Below, in pieces: positions 62,851 through 64,000 of a DNA stretch of 64,000 bases. A program made the position numbers and the translations under genes. The notes under the pieces were generated by a model. That model searched no databases. It was not told the DNA's origin and saw only the letters and a list, made by a program, of their open reading frames with translations. Numbering within the stretch: position 1 is the stretch's first letter; every line of letters begins with the position of its first letter. The stretch comes from Pomphorhynchus laevis (Eukaryota > Acanthocephala > Palaeacanthocephala > Echinorhynchida > Pomphorhynchidae), in assembly GCA_012934845.2 (NCBI GenBank), contig WNNJ02001237.1:1-64000 (forward strand), written 5' to 3'.

Positions 62851-63265
62851 TTGATTTATTATAAGCAATTGATTTATTATATAAAATTTATATTGAATTT
62901 CAATGAAATAATAAATGAATTGATTTATTGTATTTAAATAATTTTAATATTATTTTAATATTAATATAATATTAATTAATATAATATTATATTAATTTAA
63001 TTATTATAATATTATAATTATAATATTATAATTTTATAATTTTAATATTATAATATTATAATTTTAATATTATTTTCAAAACTTTATTTCAAATTTTATT
63101 AGTATTTTCCAAATTTCAATATAACAATGGCTACCCAGCTATATTATAATATAATAATATTATATCACGTATAATACAATAATATTATATCACGTATAAT
63201 ATATTCAATGTGATATTAAATATATTATAATATATTCAATGTGATATTGTATATATTCAATGTAG
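62850..63265. repeat. AT simple-sequence tract
   Basis: Low-complexity TAATAT/ATTATA runs, then two to four copies of TATATTCAATGTGATATT-like units at 63200-63265. Confidence 0.7.
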
Positions 63266-63269
63266 TATT

Positions 63270-64000
63270 AAAGGATGCTTACTTTAAGTGTAAAAGAGAA
63301 TTTACTTCGAAACTTCGTCAATTAAAGCACGACATCGACATGATGTCAAAGAGTTAACTTAAAGGTAGTGAGTATTCCAATAACAAAATAGAGGGATCAT
63401 TTCGGCTCTTAACTTACGCTAACTTCTTCAGATACTCTGTCAACAGCTTATTACATTAAGTTTTCGACTACATCCTTAGATGATTTGGATCTTGTGAATG
63501 CACAATTCTTGATATCTGAACTATCCGCCTTGTTGGGAAGATTGCCGGCTCACACGGCTGTGGGATTGGACGGATTAACAAGTGAACATTTGAAAAGCAT
63601 ATTTACCTTTTGCGCAGGATTCTGGATTGATTTGTTTAATAGCATATTATTTGGTTCATATTTTCCTCCAATATGGAAGCATGTCATTTTTAAGATTTTG
63701 TATAAAGGAAAAGGAAATCCTGGAGACATGAACAATTATAGGGGTATTGATATACTCAATCCCACCTACAAGCTATTTGCTTATTTATTGTGACACTATC
63801 TGCTAAGGTATGTTCACAATGTTCTACCCATAGAGCAACATGGCTTTCGACCTTTGTTTTCAACAATGAGTGCGACACAATTTCGAGAACGGCATCCTTA
63901 GATAGCAGAGTCTTACATGTGCCTCTGTACGCAATTTTAGTTGATTTTACGACCTGGTAAACAGAGGTCTGCTTTTTCGTAAGATAACATATTTTCTTGG
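63270..64000 (+). mobile_element. LINE ORF2 fragment: RT N-terminal boxes, cut by window end
   Basis: ORF 63485-63793 carries AVGLDGLTSEHLKSIF (the PGPDGI-type box), PPIWKHVIFKILYKGKGNPG and MNNYRGIDILNPTYKLFAYL. After a stop, LPIEQHGFRPLFSTMSATQF continues in frame-shifted form toward motif A at the window edge. Typical non-LTR RT boxes 0-2. It is broken by at least two stops or shifts. Confidence 0.78.

Noticed and set aside
1-64000. CRISPR arrays, bacterial operons, rRNA or clear tRNA genes
   Set aside because: None seen; spliced genes and LINE/Penelope content show eukaryotic nuclear DNA. Short tRNAs could have been missed by eye.

Overview
The window reads as animal (metazoan, invertebrate) nuclear DNA. 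It is strongly AT-rich by eye, and its host genes are split into short exons. Many introns are only about 45-52 bases; others have been swollen to several kilobases by retroelements and repeats. Three host genes are recognisable by conserved protein motifs: the C-terminal part of an exocyst SEC15 (EXOC6-type) subunit on the + strand (about 3.6-23.2 kb), a complete cystathionine beta-synthase (CBS) on the + strand (38.2-50.8 kb), and the last exon of a COMM-domain protein on the - strand (56.3-56.6 kb). A transaldolase 3'-end remnant lies at 2.0-2.9 kb. Unrecognised coding-looking pieces occur at 51.2-51.8 kb and 61.6-61.9 kb. The species cannot be named from the sequence.

Layout. 0-23.2 kb: SEC15 exons, with two antisense R2-superfamily-like LINE copies (restriction-like endonuclease type) in its introns. 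23.6-28.9 kb: a decayed CR1/Jockey-like LINE, copies of a short dispersed repeat and a possible PIF/Harbinger scrap. 29.1-34.05 kb: a Penelope-like element whose GIY-YIG endonuclease ORF lies upstream of its reverse transcriptase ORF, with a third restriction-like-endonuclease LINE between them. 34-38.2 kb: AT-rich spacer. 38.2-50.8 kb: CBS, whose introns hold a 13-copy 206-bp satellite, a Jockey/I-like LINE, a LINE scrap with a 40-bp target-site duplication, and a Penelope-type fragment framed by inverted repeats. 52.8-54.9 kb: a LINE reverse transcriptase, a large palindrome and a MITE-like element. 57.5-59.85 kb: a second, rearranged copy of the Penelope-like RT on the opposite strand. 60.4-64 kb: LINE scraps and one unidentified ORF.

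How it fits together. The SEC15 and CBS exons join with correct reading phase at every junction listed, so both look functional despite the insertions. The deduced CBS is a catalytic core only (about 360 residues) with no visible heme-binding N-terminus or regulatory CBS-domain pair. The most notable structures are the endonuclease-first Penelope-like element (the order described for Naiad/Chlamys elements), a nearly identical 100-bp copy of a CBS exon/intron junction inside a LINE in the same gene, and recurrent fold-back sequences near the 5' ends of several retroelement copies.
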